Positions 25,103 through 36,400 of a stretch of 64,000 nucleotides of DNA are shown here, in pieces (the stretch's first letter is position 1; each line of letters begins with the position of its first letter). The DNA comes from Microbulbifer sp. THAF38 (GTDB taxonomy: Bacteria; Pseudomonadota; Gammaproteobacteria; Pseudomonadales; Cellvibrionaceae), in the NCBI RefSeq assembly GCF_009363535.1, contig NZ_CP045369.1, forward strand, positions 186,001-250,000, read 5' to 3'. Under the pieces are notes generated by a model. That model worked only from the letters and a program-made list of their open reading frames with translations. It was not told the origin of the DNA and ran no database searches. Made by a program: the position numbers and the translations under genes.

Positions 25103-26059
25103 TTAACGCTTTTGTGCCAAGCGGTGTGTGATGGCGCTCATTAGTCGCGCACCGATATAGGTGTCGTAGGCCGCATCAATCTCGCGCACACACGTTGGGC
25201 TGGTGACATTGATTTCCGTAAGGTAATCACCGATGACATCCAGGCCTACGAACAAGAGCCCTTTTTCTTTTAATGTGGGGGCGACCTGCTCCACGATCCA
25301 TCGATCGCGATCCGTCAGTGGCCGTGCCTCGCCGCGACCACCGGCGGCTAAGTTGCCGCGTGTTTCGCCCGCCTCGGGAATTCTGGCCAGGCAATAGGGC
25401 ACCGCCACACCATCGACTACCAAAATTCGCTTGTCACCATCTTTGATTTCGGGAATGTAACGCTGCGCCATAATCTGTTGGCGACCGTGTTGAGTGAGCA
25501 TTTCCAGAATGGCCCCTAAATTGGCGCCGTCGGGTTTGCAGTGAAAAATACCAGCGCCGCCCATGCCGTCCAAAGGTTTGAAAATGACATCGCGGTGAGT
25601 TTTGTGGAATTCACGCAGGCGTTGCATATCCTTGCTCACCAAAACAGGCGGGCAGCATTGCGGAAAAGTGGTCGCGAAAATTTTCTCATTACAGTCGCGC
25701 AGGGACTGCGGTTTGTTAACTACCAGGGCGCCTTCACGCTCGGCCGCCTCAAGGATGTAAGTGGAATAAATGTACTCATTGTCGAAAGGTGGGTCGACAC
25801 GCATCAAAATTGTATCGAGTTCACCCAAGGGCATCTCTGTGGCTTCCTCGAGGCTGAACCAGCGCTCGGGATCGTCAAAAACCTTAAGAGGTCTGCCCCT
25901 GCCAATGGCACGGCCATTGTCCAAATACAGGTCGCTTTGCTCAAAATAAAACAGCTGGAAACCGCTGTCTTGTGCGGCCTGTAACAGTGCAAGTGTCGTA
26001 TCTTTCTTAAAATTGATCTGGGCGATGGGGTCCATCACCACACCGAGGGAATAATTCAT
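25103..26059 (-). CDS. gshB: Glutathione synthetase
   Basis: GshB joins gamma-glutamylcysteine and glycine using ATP. The 318-residue ATP-grasp protein has LGVVMDPIAQINFKKDTT at the start, the RVDPPFDNEYIY and NKPQSLRDCNEK segments, VIFKPLDGMGGAGIF (nucleotide-binding), DGDKRILVVDG and the C-terminal LTEINVTSPTCVREID. I use ATG 26059; an upstream in-frame start adds 40 residues without family match. It is the first gene of the reverse-strand run and is divergent from pilG, the arrangement of Pseudomonas. Confidence 0.96.
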   Translation of the reverse strand: MNYSLGVVMDPIAQINFKKDTTLALLQAAQDSGFQLFYFEQSDLYLDNGRAIGRGRPLKVFDDPERWFSLEEATEMPLGELDTILMRVDPPFDNEYIYSTYILEAAEREGALVVNKPQSLRDCNEKIFATTFPQCCPPVLVSKDMQRLREFHKTHRDVIFKPLDGMGGAGIFHCKPDGANLGAILEMLTQHGRQQIMAQRYIPEIKDGDKRILVVDGVAVPYCLARIPEAGETRGNLAAGGRGEARPLTDRDRWIVEQVAPTLKEKGLLFVGLDVIGDYLTEINVTSPTCVREIDAAYDTYIGARLMSAITHRLAQKR

Positions 26060-26411
26060 CTGAGCTTCCGTAGTTGAAGGGATATTTAATCCCACGCCGC
26101 GGTGGTTGTGGCTGTTTGAATAGTTGCCACTGCCAACTTGTTGGGTGGATAAGGTAAGAGCAGCTTCGTTGAGGTGCAACTTTATTAGTTGTGTCGGCTG
26201 GGTTTGGGGGTAAAGTGGTGATTATTTGAACCACAAAGTCGACGGCGCTTCCGCGCGGCTAGATTCACCTGGGGTTCTGTGATAAAAGTTCCACCCAGTG
26301 TGCGATCTTGGCAAAGTGAGACACCCAGGCCCCGCAAGCGGCTCAAAAAAGGGTGCAGATAAAAATTTTCGCGTGCCCGAAAATAAGTAAACAGGGGATT
26401 CAAAAAAGACT
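26060..26411. promoter_or_regulatory. Divergent intergenic region gshB / pilG
   Basis: These 352 bases lie between oppositely transcribed gshB and pilG and must hold promoters for both. I see no convincing -35/-10 pair and no long hairpin. Immediately before pilG the sequence is A-rich with GGGG at 26394-26397, rather far from the ATG. A weakly coding-like open frame on the gshB side is an N-terminal extension I reject. Confidence 0.5.
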
Positions 26412-26807
26412 ATGGAGCTTAACTGGGAAAGTCTGACTGTAATGGTGATTGACGACAGTAAGACAATTCGCCGCACCGCCGAGACCTTGCTACAAAAAGC
26501 GGGTTGCACAGTCGTCACCGCGACAGATGGTTTTGATGCGCTGGCGAAAATCGCGGACTCCCGTCCCGATGTTATTTTTGTCGATATCATGATGCCGCGC
26601 CTGGATGGCTACCAGACCTGTGCGCTGATTAAGAACAACAGCGAATTCCGCTCCACCCCGGTAGTTATGTTGTCGAGCAAGGATGGTTTGTTCGATAAAG
26701 CAAAAGGCCGTGTTGTTGGCTGTGATCAATACCTAACTAAACCGTTTAGTAAAAGCGAACTGCTGGGTGCAATTTCCGCCCATGCAAAACCGCATCACGC
26801 AGCCTGA
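26412..26807 (+). CDS. pilG: PilG, single-domain response regulator
   Basis: This 131-residue CheY-like receiver has the acidic pocket at Asp14 and Asp15 (MVIDDSKTIRR), phospho-acceptor Asp58 (FVDIMMPRLDG), switch Ser88-Ser89 and Lys110 (YLTKPF). There is no output domain. Family knowledge: PilG receives phosphate from ChpA and, with PilB and FimX-type partners in Pseudomonas, promotes pilus extension and cAMP signalling. It opens the chemosensory cluster. The 229 bases between it and pilH hold no gene. Confidence 0.94.
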   Translation: MELNWESLTVMVIDDSKTIRRTAETLLQKAGCTVVTATDGFDALAKIADSRPDVIFVDIMMPRLDGYQTCALIKNNSEFRSTPVVMLSSKDGLFDKAKGRVVGCDQYLTKPFSKSELLGAISAHAKPHHAA

Positions 26808-27048
26808 GTGATCACTAACAAAAAATAAGGTTCTTATTTGGAACCACTATCTTCGCTTTTTGGCGGGGAAGATGATTTAACAGACGCACCTCTCATCCCA
26901 TCTGCCTGGGAAGGGAGGTTCTGTAGTCTGGCAGTGCATTGGCAGTAAGTGCAGACTTGGCACATGCCATCAAAGATAAATACAACAAATCGCCAAGCAC
27001 TGTCACTTGTAGCGCAGTTGCCAATTAGAAGAAGTCATGGGGGAAATG

Positions 27049-27411
27049 ATGGCAAGAGTACTAATAGTAGATGACTCTCCTACCGAAACACACAAGCTGA
27101 CCACAATACTCGAAAAAAATGGCCATGCCGTAATTACCGCGCCCAACGGCGAAAACGGTGTGGATGTTGCGCGCACTCAACGCCCAGACCTGATTTTGAT
27201 GGATATTGTGATGCCCGGGCTGAATGGTTTCCAAGCCACTCGCCAGTTGAGCAAGGATGGCAACACCGCCGGGATACCGATCATTATGGTGACCACCAAG
27301 GATCAGGACACTGACCGGGTGTGGGGGATGCGCCAGGGCGCCAAAGCTTATCTCACCAAGCCCGTCGATGAGGGCAAATTGTTGAAAGCCATCGAGGAGG
27401 TGTTGGCCTGA
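27049..27411 (+). CDS. pilH: PilH, single-domain response regulator
   Basis: This 120-residue receiver starts MARVLIVDDSPTETHKL. The phospho-acceptor is Asp52 (LMDIVMPGLNG), with switch Thr82-Thr83 and Lys104 (YLTKPVDEGK). The preferred start is ATG 27049, where the conserved M-A-R-x-L-I-V-D-D begins. ATG 27037 and 27046 are in frame just upstream, and GGGGGAA precedes them. Family knowledge: PilH competes with PilG for ChpA phosphate and favours pilus retraction. pilI follows after 16 bases. Confidence 0.94.
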   Translation: MARVLIVDDSPTETHKLTTILEKNGHAVITAPNGENGVDVARTQRPDLILMDIVMPGLNGFQATRQLSKDGNTAGIPIIMVTTKDQDTDRVWGMRQGAKAYLTKPVDEGKLLKAIEEVLA

Positions 27412-27427
27412 AGGCCAGCTGCTCAAC

Positions 27428-27967
27428 GTGCAGTCACAAACACCCTATCTAGCACTTGTTGATATCGCTCGGCGAGCCAAAGCGCAGGCCACAGGCCTGC
27501 CCGGCCGTCGAGAAATCAAACCCTACTGGACCGGAATCGGTTTTTCTCTACTCGACCACAATTTTGTCGCCTCGATGGATGATGTTGTGGAATTGCTCGA
27601 AGTGCCGCAACACACTTTTATCCCTGGCGTACAGCCTTGGGTAAAAGGCGTTTCCAATGTACGCGGCCGCCTGTTACCCCTGATTGATCTCGCAGCCTTT
27701 TATGGAGGCCACCTCACGGGCCCACGCCAACAGCGCAGGGTTCTGGTGTTAGAGCGGGAAAAAACTTACGTGGGGTTGATTGTCGACAGGTTGCACGGAA
27801 TGCAGCATTTGGCATTTGAATATGCCCATGAAGCACCGACAGATTTGATTGAGCCGTTTGCGCCCATGGTGCATGGCCAGTTTATTTTACAAAAGGACCG
27901 GTGGTTGGTGTTCGACATGCGGGCTCTGCTCAAAGACCCTCATTTTATGGATGCTGCTGTTCGCTGA
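27428..27967 (+). CDS. pilI: PilI, CheW-like coupling protein
   Basis: The 179-residue CheW-domain protein contains HTFIPGVQPWVKGVSNVRGRLLPLIDLAAFYG (the CheW core with NVRGxxLPLIDL) and VLVLEREKTYVGLIVDRLHGM. It couples the receptor PilJ to the kinase ChpA. It starts at GTG 27428, 16 bases after pilH. A 157-base gap with a small hairpin (27988-27994 with 27998-28004) separates it from pilJ. Confidence 0.92.
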   Translation: MQSQTPYLALVDIARRAKAQATGLPGRREIKPYWTGIGFSLLDHNFVASMDDVVELLEVPQHTFIPGVQPWVKGVSNVRGRLLPLIDLAAFYGGHLTGPRQQRRVLVLEREKTYVGLIVDRLHGMQHLAFEYAHEAPTDLIEPFAPMVHGQFILQKDRWLVFDMRALLKDPHFMDAAVR

Positions 27968-28124
27968 GGTCCGATTGGATTTTTCGACATCTCACAATGA
28001 GATGCTGGGGGGACCCACAAGCGGTGCAGGGATGTCCGCACTGGCTGAGGGCCATTGTCATTAAAGCGTTAAATATTAAGTGGTATTAAACCGGCCTCTT
28101 GCTTGGGCCCGCTAGGAGTAAATT

Positions 28125-30266
28125 ATGAAAACAGGCTCCCAGAGTTCCTTTTCCGCGTTTCGCAGTAACCCTGCCGCGCTGGGTTTGGGTCTGCTGGTAC
28201 TCGCCGTACTGGCGGGGCTGATTGTCAGTATCTATTTGGTACAGACCCGCAGTGATCGCGATAAGGAGTACCTGCAGCAGGTAGCAGAACTGCGTGCACT
28301 TTCTTACCAGCTGGTTTCCTATGCACCGGCGGCGACTTCCGGTGATGATGAAGCATTTGCCGAACTGGAAAAAGTTTCCGGACAGATGGCCAGTGCCTGG
28401 AATCAGCTGCAGGGGATGGATAAAGGCAGCCGCAGGGCGCTGGACGCTGAACTGGCCACTTACGGTACCGTTTGGCGCAAGCTGCGCGAGCAGGTCGATA
28501 CCATTATCAGCAACAAGGAAACCATCGTCTTCCTTAACGATATTGCCTCCACGTTGAGTGACTCCCTGCCGGAACTGCAGGCCGAGCACAACAACATCGT
28601 GGAAATTCTGCTGGCCAATAACGCACCGGCCAATCAGGTAGAGCAGGCCCAGCTACAAGTTTGGCGGGCAGAGCGAATCGGCCGAAACATCGACAAGATG
28701 CTGCAGGGTGGTGACGATGCGGAAGCCGCGGCAGATCAGTTTAATACTGATGCCAGCCTCTTCGGTAAAGTGGTAGATGGCATGAAGAGCGGTGATGTGG
28801 TGATGGGAATTTCCCGCATTACCGATGAGGAAGCGCGCCGCTCACTGGATGAAATTACTGAATTGTTTGGGTTCGTAAGCACCTCTGTAAGAGATATCTT
28901 CGAAGCGACTCCCGCACTGTTTGCCTCGCGCCAGGCCACCAACGGTATTATCGCCTCCTCGCCGCAACTGCTTGAGGCCCTGAGCACCCTGAACGACCGT
29001 ATTGTGAACCTGGCCGATGAGCGCCAGCCCAACAATATGACCATTTCTATTTTGGCCGCAGGGTTTGTGCTGTTGATTTTTGCCATGATGGGAATGGCCT
29101 TCTCCGGTACCCGCCGCAGCCTGATGGAAGAAGCCGATACCAACGAGCGCAACCAGCAGGCGATTATGCAGCTGCTGGATGAGCTGGCCGACCTCGCCGA
29201 CGGTGACTTGACGACCTCGGCAACGGTAACCGAGGCCTTTACCGGTGCGATTGCGGACTCTATCAACTTCACCATCGACCAGCTGCGCGTGCTGGTATCT
29301 CGAATCAACGGTGCAGCACAGGAAGTATCCGGCCTGTCCCAAGAAACCCAGCAGACAGCCCTGCATCTGGCCGAGGCCTCAGAACACCAGGCTCAGGAGA
29401 TTGCCGGGGCCTCCGCCGCGGTGAACGAGATGGCGGTCACCATTGACCAGGTATCTGCCAACGCCTCCGAGTCCGCGCAGGTTGCCGAACGCTCGGTACA
29501 GATTGCCAGCAATGGTTCCAAGGTGGTGCAAAACACCATCAAGGGCATGGACAATATCCGCGAGCAGATTCAGGATACCTCCAAGCGAATCAAGCGCCTG
29601 GGTGAATCCTCCCAGGAGATTGGCGATATCGTGAGCTTGATTAACGACATTGCCGACCAGACCAACATTCTCGCATTGAACGCCGCTATTCAGGCGAGCA
29701 TGGCCGGTGATGCCGGCCGCGGCTTCGCCGTGGTTGCGGACGAGGTACAGCGACTGGCGGAACGCTCGGCCGCTGCGACCAAGCAGATTGAAGGCCTGGT
29801 GAAAGCGATTCAGTCTGACACCAACGAAGCGGTGATTTCCATGGAGCAGACCACCACTGAGGTGGTGCGCGGTGCCCGCTTGGCACAGGACGCTGGTGTC
29901 GCCCTGGAGGAGATTGAAAACGTATCCAGCAACCTGGCCTCGTTGATCCAAAACATCTCCAACGCCGCTCGTCAGCAGGCCTCTTCTGCCGGTCATATTT
30001 CCAACACCATGAACGTGATTCAGGAAATTACTTCGCAGACCTCTGCCGGTACCCAGGCTACTGCCCAGTCCATTGGTAACCTGGCACAAACCGCCAGCGC
30101 GCTGCGTGAATCCGTTGCCGGCTTCAAACTGCCGCAGGAGGAGAGCGTGGAAACCAATAGTGAGATGTACGACGTGGAGTTGCCGGAGATGGATACGGAC
30201 ACTTTCACGCTCGACAGTGAGGAAAGCAATTCCTTGGAGTCCCGCGAAGACCGGGCTCTGGCCTAA
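28125..30266 (+). CDS. pilJ: PilJ, methyl-accepting chemotaxis receptor
   Basis: This 713-residue transducer has membrane helices near residues 22-44 and 305-330. They bracket a periplasmic region with PilJ-type sensing modules (LRALSYQLVSYAPAA). A HAMP-like segment and the cytoplasmic signalling domain follow, with the conserved hairpin tip around IADQTNILALNAAIQA and GRGFAVVADEVQRLAE. A C-terminal acidic tail lacks a clear CheB/CheR-docking pentapeptide. Glu/Gln-rich helices could carry methylation sites, but no CheR or CheB homologue is encoded in the cluster. RBS TAGGAGTA precedes ATG 28125. Family knowledge: PilJ senses surface contact or pilin and activates ChpA. Confidence 0.94.
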   Translation: MKTGSQSSFSAFRSNPAALGLGLLVLAVLAGLIVSIYLVQTRSDRDKEYLQQVAELRALSYQLVSYAPAATSGDDEAFAELEKVSGQMASAWNQLQGMDKGSRRALDAELATYGTVWRKLREQVDTIISNKETIVFLNDIASTLSDSLPELQAEHNNIVEILLANNAPANQVEQAQLQVWRAERIGRNIDKMLQGGDDAEAAADQFNTDASLFGKVVDGMKSGDVVMGISRITDEEARRSLDEITELFGFVSTSVRDIFEATPALFASRQATNGIIASSPQLLEALSTLNDRIVNLADERQPNNMTISILAAGFVLLIFAMMGMAFSGTRRSLMEEADTNERNQQAIMQLLDELADLADGDLTTSATVTEAFTGAIADSINFTIDQLRVLVSRINGAAQEVSGLSQETQQTALHLAEASEHQAQEIAGASAAVNEMAVTIDQVSANASESAQVAERSVQIASNGSKVVQNTIKGMDNIREQIQDTSKRIKRLGESSQEIGDIVSLINDIADQTNILALNAAIQASMAGDAGRGFAVVADEVQRLAERSAAATKQIEGLVKAIQSDTNEAVISMEQTTTEVVRGARLAQDAGVALEEIENVSSNLASLIQNISNAARQQASSAGHISNTMNVIQEITSQTSAGTQATAQSIGNLAQTASALRESVAGFKLPQEESVETNSEMYDVELPEMDTDTFTLDSEESNSLESREDRALA

Positions 30267-30280
30267 CCCACAAAATAAAG

Positions 30281-30305
30281 CCCGGCGCCCTTGCTGGCTG
30301 CCGGG
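30281..30305 (+). other. Hairpin between pilJ and chpA
   Basis: CCCGGC 30281-30286 pairs with GCCGGG 30300-30305 over a 13-base loop, in the 134-base gap where pilK would lie in Pseudomonas. No T-run follows. It may stabilise the pilJ message or reduce read-through. Confidence 0.45.
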
Positions 30306-30400
30306 TGGAGAGGGCGCACGGAACACTTCCGCAAGACCGCGAACCCTGGCTCGCGCCGGGTAGAGCGCCTGCATAGAGAAAGAATTATTGGGGACTTGGC

Positions 30401-33400
30401 GTGAGTCACGACAATCCGAACTTCATGGCCCTGGACTGGCTGATAGGTGAAATTAACGAGACCCTGGCGCAGGCGCGTCAATTTCTCGAGACTTTTGCCT
30501 CGGACCCGCAAGCCGGCGAGACCCTGCTGCAGAACAGTTTGTCCCTGGTGCACCAGGTACACGGCAGCCTGCATATGGCGCAGCTCAATGGTGCGGCGAT
30601 GCTGGCCGAAGAAATGGAGCAGTTGCTTCAGTCGCTGGCCGGCGGCACTGTAGAAAATACCGATGAAACGCGCGAATTTATGATGCGCGCCCTGCTGGAG
30701 CTGCCTCTCTATTTGGAGAAGGTGTCATTCCAGCGCAGGGATAATGCGGTATTGTTGCTGCCACTCCTCAACGATTTGCGTGCGGTGCGCCGCGAGCGCC
30801 TGATTACCGAGGGCGCACTCTTCTCTCCAGATCTCTCCTCATTGAGTCGCATCGCCGGTAAGCGCCAGCCCTTGACGGCGGACAATGCACGCCTGCAGGA
30901 ACTGGTAGGCAAGCTGCGCAAAATGTACCACGTAGCCGCAGCGGGTTTGATCCGCGATGTGAACAGTGGCGAGAGCCTTTCCTACCTAGTAAAGATTATC
31001 GAAAAACTGCAACTGCTCTATAGCGGTAGCCGTCGTCAATCCCTATGGGAAGTCCTGCTGGGTATCCTGGAAGCTCTGGCTGAACATCGCATCACTGTGC
31101 AGCCTGCATTGCGTCATCTGCTGCGCCGTATCGACGTTGAGTTCCGTTTATTGCAGGGCCGTGGCGCCAGGGTATTGGATGCCGAGCTGGATGCAGATTT
31201 CCTTTGCAACCTGCTGTTCTACGTTTATTTGGCCGGCCCAAATGGCAATCGCTGCCAGGGGCTTTACCAACGCTTTGCACTGGATAAGGCGGTGCCGGGC
31301 ACTCCCAGACCGGATACTGAAGACGTCCTGGCGATGGGGCCAGAAGCACTGGGCACTGCCATAACTGCACTGCGAGAAGAGCTGCAACTGGTGCGCGAGG
31401 CGCTGGAACCCGGCGGCGCTGCCTCCGAGCAGCCCCCTCTCAATGAGACCGCAACCATAGCCAAGCGGATCGCGGATACGCTCGGTGTTTTGGGGCTCGA
31501 GGCGCCGCGAGGCCGTGCCCGGGGCATTTATGAATGCCTGCGCGATGCCTCGCGCGGTAGCGATGTCGATGAGTATCTGATGCGCGCCGCAGGCGAACTG
31601 GTACAACTCGATTCGGCCCTGGCGGCTACTGTCGATCGCAATAAGCGCGGTGACGATGACCAGCCGATTATGGGGGATGCCACAGATTCAGTGTTGCGCG
31701 AAGCGCGCCTGGGCTTGGAGGCGGTAAAAGAGGCGGTCATGGAGTATGTGGCCAGCCATTGGGATATCAGCTATTTGAGCCGCGTACCCCAGCGACTGCA
31801 AGAGGTTTGCGGCGGACTGGAGATGGTGGGCTACCAGCGTGCGAGCAAAATCATTGCCGCCTGCAACAGCTATATCAGCGACGCCCTGATGGAGCGGGCA
31901 GAGCAGCCGGAGTGGCGCATGCTCGATACCCTGGCCGATGCGATTACCAGTGTTGAGTACTATCTGGAGCGCCGTGTCGAGGGCTTGGATGATACCGAAA
32001 TGCTGCTGGCTTTGGCCGAAGACAGTATCGCGAATCTCGGTATCTCCTTTGTCGGTGAAGAAACTGATGACCCAGTAGAAGAGACAGAGCCCGCTCGCGA
32101 AAATATGGCGGACGAAGAGGGCAGCGATGCCCTGGAGTTATTGACACCTGAGGTTTTCGAAACCACAGACTCCGACGAGAGTGACGAAAGTAAAGCGATA
32201 GAGCGACCCTCCACCGTTATCCCCGAGCAAATCGAGACGGAGCCTGCGACGGCTCCAATCGTTGATTCGCCAGCAGAAGCTCAGGGGTTGGAGTTAGGGG
32301 GAGCTCCTGTTTCAGAAGCGTCCGTTAGCGAAGAAAATCGCAACAATGAGGACAACTGGTTCTCGCCGACTGAAGAGCCTGTTGAACCTGAGCCCATCAC
32401 CGAGGCCCCGGTAATAGCGGCTGAGGACTTTGTTTCGGCAGTGCCGGCGGATGAGCGTGAAGATGCGCTGCTGCCAGCCGATGCTGAGCTGTTTGAGGAG
32501 ACTGGCTCGACCACAGAACCGGTTGAGAGCGAGCCTCAGCAGTTAGTCGAGGACAGTGAGAGTTTGATCGATGATGAGATCATCGAAATTTTCCTCGAGG
32601 AGGCCAGCGAAGTACTCGCCCATATCGGCAATTACTTCCCGGAATGGGCTGCCAATTTTGCCAACACCGATGCCCTGGTGGAGTTCCGCCGCGGCTTCCA
32701 CACCCTGAAAGGTTCCGGCCGCATGGTCGAGGCGCTGGATATTGGCGAGCTGGCCTGGGCAGTGGAAAACATGCTCAATCGGGTGATCGATGACAGCATT
32801 AAGCCTGAACGCGCCCATGTGCTGTTGATTGAGCGGGTCTACCAGAAGCTGCCATCGATGATTGAGGCATTCCGTCTCCGCCAGGGTGACCCGGATAAGC
32901 CCCTCACACTTCAATTGCAGGCCTGGGCGGAGCAGCTCAGCCAGGGGCACATCCCCTCGGAACTGCTGGCCCAAGATACAAATACAGCCCCCGCGGCAAC
33001 GGTTGATGAAGCGGAGTGTAACGATGAGCGGGCGCAGCTGTGGGAAATTTTTGCCCAGGAGGCTGAAACTCACCTAAGCGTTGTCGATGGCTACCTCGCG
33101 GATATGCGCGCAGCAGCCCCGGTTTACGGCGTACCCAGCGATCCCCTGCACCGTGCCCTGCATACCCTGAAGGGCTCCGCCCATATGGCGGAGGTCAAGG
33201 TGGTGGCCGAGATGATGGCACCTCTGGAGCGCTTCGCCAAAGAGCTGCGTATTTACCAGGTGCCCATCGATGCGGATATCTTCGATCTGATAGGCGATGG
33301 CGCTAGTTACGTGCGCCAGGTTTTGGCTCAGATCCGCGCTGAAGCACCCATCGTGGTCGAGAGAGCGGAGCAATTCCTCGCCCGCATTGCCGAGTTACAG

Positions 33401-36400
33401 GAACGCTCTGTGGGTCACCTGATCCGCGAGCGCGAAGCGAATGAGCCCAGAGCCGTAGATCCGCAACTTCTTGAAGTGTTGATGGCTGACGGTATGCGTG
33501 TCCTGCTGGATGCGGACCAGATGCTCAGCCAGTGGCGTTCAAATCCCGCCGATAAATCCAAGGTCAGTGAAGTTGCGGAAGAGCTCAATGTTCTGCAGGA
33601 GGCGGCCAGTCGCGCCCAGCTACCAACCCTGGCAGAGCTGGCACAGTTGCTGTTGGAAGTTTATCGCAAGGTATTGGCCGGTCAGTTAGAGGAAGAGCCG
33701 GCCTTGTGGGCTTCCCTTGAGCAGGGACACAACGAGCTACTGGACCTGGTCGATGCGGTCGCCGCTGCCCAGGATCTGCCCGAGGTTAGCGAGGCGGTAG
33801 AGGAAGCATTACGCTATCTGGCAGAAGGCGAACTGAGAGAAGAAGCGTACGAGGAAGATTACGACCTGAGCGAACTGGGTATTGAGGCACAACCCCTCGA
33901 CTCGGTAGGTACAGAGGCTGCGGTGGTAGGCACTGTGGTAGAGGAGCAAACGGATTCCACCGATGAGGTGCAAGCTCCCGCAGCGGAACTGGAAACCGTA
34001 TTTGAATCTGCTTCTGAAGCGGATGCGGAACCTCTGTTGGACGTCGAGATAGAGCTTTCACACTCAACTGAGCTGGAAAGCGTTGATGCCCCAGTGGCAG
34101 CGGCAGCAGAAAAGAGTCGTGAGGAGCCTGAGGAAGTCTCGTCCGAGCCGGCCCTGGATGATTTATATGAGGCACTGTTTGAGCTGACTGAATCCAGTGC
34201 GGCCAATGCAGATGAGGCTGGCACACCTGCCCAGAGTGCTATAGAGCCTAGCCAAGAAGTTTGGGATTCCTCTCTTGGCATCCCCGATGTTGACAAGCCT
34301 GCACCGCAAGCGGGTCCTTTAGAGCAGCAGCGTCTGCTGGCGGAAATCGATCCCGATGTGGTCGATGTGTTTATGGAAGAGGCCGGCGATCTAACCGATG
34401 AGCTGGAGGAGTTGATTCAGGCCTGGGAAGATACCCCTGAGAGCGCCGAGCATGCTGAGGCGCTCAAACGGGTGCTGCATACTTTCAAGGGCGGCGCCCG
34501 TATGGCCGGCTTAATGGGCCTCGGTGAAGTAGCGCACCGCTTTGAAACCGCGATTGAGGGCATGCGCGGTATTGTGAAGCCCTCGGCGCAATTCTTTACT
34601 GATGCGCACTCTACTCATGACCGAATTGCCGATGGCGTGGAAACGGTGCGCGCCTGGATGGCGGGCGAGCAGTTGGAGGCTTTTGTCCAGCTTATCAGCA
34701 CAGACTGGGCTGATGGCCAGGCGTCAATAAATAATGCGTTTGAAACCGTCTCTCAAGAGCTACCAGGTGAGGATCTCCCCAGCGCTGAGGCTGCATTGGA
34801 AGCTTTCTCTGATGAATCCCATGGCGAAGCTGGCGAAGGGGAATTATTGCCCGTTACCGGCGGTGAGGGTCTTGCCCCAGAGTTAAGGCCAGAGCCCACC
34901 GAATTACTGCCAGAGGCTGTGCAAACGGCAAATGCTGGCAATGTTCTGCCATTTATCCGCAAGCCCGGAGGGGTGGAAAATGAAGTGTCCGCGCCCACCA
35001 GGAACCAACCTCAGGAAATGGTGCGGGTTGCAGCGGAGCTGCTGGAAGAGCTGGTAAACCTCGCAGGTGAGACCGCTATTTCCCGTGGCCGCCTCGAAGA
35101 GCAGATGAGTGAGTTTGGTCTGGCGCTCGATGAGATGGACTCGACCCTGTTGCGTCTTAACGAACAGTTGCGCCGTTTGGATCGCGAAACCGAAGCACAA
35201 ATCCTGTTCCGCCAGGAGCAGCTGGCCGAACAGGATGGTGATTTTGATCCGCTGGAGATGGATCGCTACTCCTCTATTCAGCAGCTGTCTCGCTCCTTGC
35301 TGGAGTCCACTTCTGACTTGATGGAGCTGCGCTCCACCCTGGATAACAAGGCCCGCGATACCGAGACGCTGTTGTTGCAGCAGTCTCGTGTCAACACAGA
35401 GTTGCAAGAGGGGCTAATGCGCAGTCGCATGGTGCCCTTCTCACGCTTGGTGCCCAGATTGCGCCGTATTGTGCGCCAGGTGAGTGCCGAGCTAGGTAAG
35501 CAGGTGGAGTTGGTGTTCTCCAACGTGGAGGGCGAACTGGACCGGTCCATGCTGGAGCGCATGGTGGCACCTCTGGAGCATATGCTGCGCAATGCGGTTG
35601 ACCACGGCATTGAAATGCCCGATCTACGTCGCGCGGCGGGTAAGGCCGAGCGCGGGCGTATCGATGTAGCCCTGGCCCGCGAAGGCAGTGAGGTGGTACT
35701 GACTATTCGCGACGACGGAGCCGGGGTGAACCTGATCCGTGTGCGGGAAAAGGCGGTAGAAAATGGCCTGATGCGCGCGGATGCGGAGCTTTCCAATAAC
35801 GAAATCCTGCAGTTTATCCTGCAGGCGGGGTTCACCACTGCGGAAAAAGTAACCCAAATTTCCGGCCGCGGCGTGGGTATGGATGTGGTTTCCGCCGAGC
35901 TGAAACAGATCGGCGGCAGCGTGCATATCAACTCCGAGGCCGGTGCAGGAACGGAATTTGTCGTGCGCCTGCCGTTTACCGTGTCGGTAAACCGCGCCCT
36001 GATGGTGAAGATAGGCGAGGACTTGTTCGCTCTGCCACTCAATACCATCGAAGGTATAGTGCGCCTCAGCCCCTTTGAGCTGGAACACTACTACCGCTCA
36101 AGTGATGCCCGCTTTGAGTATGCCGGCGAGCTATATGAGGTGAACTACTTCGGCACCCTGCTGAAGTCTGGCGCCCAGCCGAAACTCAGTGTCGATGATA
36201 TGCAGTTACCGGTATTGCTGGTGCGCTCCGAAGGCCACGCTATGGCCCTGCAGGTGGATGCTATCCGCGGCAGCCGAGAAATTGTTGTGAAGAGCCTGGG
36301 CCCACAGTTTGCCGGGGTGCAGGGAGTTTCCGGAGCCACCGTTACTGGTGATGGCAGCGTGGTGGTAATTCTCGATGCCCATGCTCTGTTACGTCGCCAG

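Noticed and set aside
26060..26179. N-terminal extension of gshB by 40 residues
   Set aside because: GshB proteins begin near MNYSLGVVMDPI, and the extension has no family match or ribosome-binding support.
26808..27036. A possible short peptide gene between pilG and pilH
   Set aside because: The best frame is under 40 codons, starts at TTG, has no ribosome-binding site and no recognisable protein.
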